Shown one piece after another: positions 62,120 to 64,000 of a DNA stretch of 64,000 nucleotides (positions are counted from its first letter, which is position 1; every line of letters begins with the position of its first letter). The stretch comes from Cinclus cinclus (taxonomy: Eukaryota; Chordata; Aves; Passeriformes; Cinclidae): positions 23,379,258 through 23,443,257 of the forward strand of contig NC_085047.1 of the NCBI RefSeq assembly GCF_963662255.1, in the 5' to 3' direction. Under the pieces are notes generated by a model. That model saw only the letters and a program-made list of their open reading frames with translations, did not search any database and was not told the origin of the DNA. A program made the translations under genes and the position numbers.

Positions 62120-63499
62120 TTCTAGGCGAGTTCTAGCCGAGAAGCTTTCCGTCTCCATTCACGAGACAAGAAAGGCAGAAGGCAAGGGCACCCAGGGTTG
62201 AGAAGAAAAGTGCGCGTAGCGAGCTCGTTGCGGCAGAGGCGAAAGCCAGGAGCAGCGCGCTCGGTGCGAGAAGTAGAGGGCGCTTCGCCTCCTTGGGAAG
62301 GAAATCGCGTCTGGGCACGAACGACAGCCAGCGAAGCTTCAGGAACAACAGGCTGTTCTGCTCAGCGTACGAGCCTGAAGTGAGTGGCAAGGGGTAAGCG
62401 GGCAGTTCCAAGGCATCTAGCTTTCCTGCTAGCAATGCCATTTCTACCCTGCCGTGCAAAACGTTGTCCTTTGCCGTTATGCTCCGAGATGCAGAGAGCA
62501 CGTCGGCAGACGCAGTGCAGAGGGAAAGGACACAGTATCCTTGGGAGTGTGACGCCGCTTAGGCGGGCAAAGCAGAAAGGTGCCGCCCTGCACCGGCTTT
62601 GACTGCCTGAGCTTCCTTGCTAGGACAGCACCTGTCGAAAGCTGGCAACTAGGCTGCCAGAGTGCAGAATGTAGGCGGTGCGGCACGCTTGCTTGCCGAA
62701 AGCCAGTATCAGCGAGACAGCGTGCTAGGCTCTGTTTCACAGCTCCTTGGAGAACACGCACTGGAAGAATGCCGTCTCTGTTCCGCAAAAGCTCTGCCCC
62801 AGTGAAAGGTGGAAGAAGCAGCCTGTGGCCACGGGCAGAGCTGGTCAACAGCTGCGCCTAACTTTCCCAAGCTGCGAGAGCATTCGCAGCCGAGTTCTGC
62901 TTTGACAGAGCTATTGGTGAACTTTTGCAGTCCCGGAAGCTGCTGAAACCAAGGCTGTGTTCCGCCTCTTCATTCTTGGCTTTCTGTGCTCCAGCGAGTT
63001 GTCAAGCTCGGACACGGCATTCAGCTTTGCCGCCTCTCTGCACGGAAAGCACTAGACAGAACTAGTGTGCTTCGTGCATGCTCTCTCCTCGCTTTTATGG
63101 TCACGGCTCTGCTTTTTGCTTGGCAGCGTTCACAGGGTCCACGGCGTACCTCTTGCACAGCGAGAGGTGGCCGGCGAGGAATACTTGCTGCCTTAAGTCG
63201 TTCCATGCTCAAGGCATTCATCAGAGCAACACAGTGTGGGAAAAGAGGAGGGAACATTGCAGGACAAATTTCTATGCCGGGACATTATTGTCTGCGAGAC
63301 AGCTCTCCGGAGCGCTAGTATTTGGCCAGGCTGAAATCAGCGCCACGGGAAGCCAATCTGACAAGCGGAGTGCAACGAGCGCGGCGATATGGGGCCGCTT
63401 GGCAGGTGGCCGAAGAAAGACGGCTGCCCCGTGAATGTGGTGCCAGAAGGCAAGTTTCAGCAGGGCGTTCCAGGCCAGCTCAATGTGCAGCCGCAGTTG
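62120..63499. repeat. Satellite unit 46 (1,380 bp)
   Basis: Haplotype g/g/a/g/a/c/c/g/A2/c plus private 1354a (position 63472), a CpG-to-CpA change. Otherwise it is unit 45. Confidence 0.98.
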
Positions 63500-64000
63500 T
63501 TCTAGGCGAGTTCTAGCCGAGAAGCTTTCCGTCTCCATTCACGAGACAAGAAAGGCAGAAGGCAAGGGCACCCAGGGTTGAGAAGAAAAGTGCGCGTAGC
63601 GAGCTCGTTGCGGCAGAGGCGAAAGCCAGGAGCAGCGCGCTCGGTGTGAGAAGTAGAGGGCGCTTCGCCTCCTTGGGAAGGAAATGGCGTCTGGGCACGA
63701 ACGACAGCCAGCGAAGCTTCAGGAACAACAGGCTGTTCTGCTCAGCGTACGAGCCTGAAGTGAGTGGCAAGGGGTAAGCGGGCAGTTCCAAGGCATCTAG
63801 CTTTCCTGCTAGCAATGCCATTTCTACCCTGCCGTGCAAAACGTTGTCCTTTGCCGTTATGCTCCGAGATGCAGAGAGCACGTCGGCAGACGCAGTGCAG
63901 AGGGAAAGGACACAGTATCCTTGGGAGTGTGACGCCGCTTAGGCGGGCAAAGCAGAAAGGTGCCGCCCTGCACCGGCTTTGACTGCCTGAGCTTCCTTGC
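63500..64000. repeat. Satellite unit 47, cut by the window end (501 bp)
   Basis: This is the first 501 bases of a further unit. It has g119, private 148t (63647) and 187g (63686). The last is the transversion seen otherwise only in units 4 and 7 at the far left. The array therefore continues past the window. Confidence 0.97.

Larger units (their letters stand above)
1..64000. repeat. Satellite array, ~1.38-kb unit, 46 full copies plus one partial
   Basis: The sequence restarts identically every 1,381 or 1,380 bases from end to end, always in the same orientation and without interruption. Units 1-13, 15, 17 and 22-25 are 1,381 bp; the others are 1,380 bp. The difference is one A in a short A-run at unit positions 1255-1257. 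By hand I found 38 variable positions across all copies. Ten recur widely and define haplotypes, listed for each unit in the order 119/644/810/875/1040/1056/1072/1230/A-run/1267. GC is about 55-56%, and CpG is only mildly depleted (rough observed/expected 0.8). No coding gene, RNA gene or transposon is visible. This is classic satellite DNA kept uniform by concerted evolution (unequal exchange, conversion or local amplification). I recognise no named family. The phase chosen for the unit start is arbitrary. Confidence 0.99.

Noticed and set aside
1..64000. Assembly artefact in which one read segment was copied many times
   Set aside because: Copies carry distinct private and block-shared variants in a plausible duplication pattern. 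Copy number may still be wrong where neighbours are identical (units 23-24, 43-45).
1..64000. CRISPR array, insertion sequence or prophage
   Set aside because: There are no short repeats with unique spacers, no transposase or integrase frame, and no terminal inverted repeats with target duplications.

Overview
The whole 64-kb window is one head-to-tail satellite array. A single unit of 1,381 bp (1,380 bp in about half the copies) repeats 46 times in full and a 47th time as a 501-bp start, with no inserted gene, transposon or spacer. The array runs off both ends, so its true length, flanks and chromosomal setting are unknown. I do not recognise the satellite family. I see no protein-coding gene, rRNA, tRNA, known small RNA gene, CRISPR array or mobile element. 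The short open frames recur because the unit recurs, and common variants break or extend them.

The material is almost certainly eukaryotic (satellite or heterochromatin type). Base composition is about 55-56% GC, estimated by eye, with about 85 CpG per unit. Of 23 transition sites between copies that I tallied by hand, 19 interchange CpG with TpG or CpA. That pattern is expected in a genome that methylates CpG, which favours a vertebrate or plant over organisms lacking cytosine methylation. I cannot name the species.

Layout. Units 1-10 (1-13810) are one variant class, with t at unit position 1230. Units 11-17 (13811-23475) are a transition zone with a visible two-unit duplication (14/16 and 15/17). 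Units 18-46 (23476-63499) are the derived class, mostly 1,380 bp, interrupted by a four-unit block (22-25, 28996-34519) that keeps the longer A-run. Homogeneity rises to the right: units 43, 44 and 45 look identical. Even distant copies (unit 1 against unit 45) differ at only 8 sites, about 99.4% identity.

Inside the unit there are several inverted repeats. The strongest are at unit positions 921-958 and 671-723. Collinear weak similarities spaced about 450-465 bp apart suggest that the present unit descends from three copies of an older ~460-bp monomer. Unit positions given in the entries count from the first base of unit 1. In 1,380-bp units, positions after the A-run (1255-1257) are one less locally.
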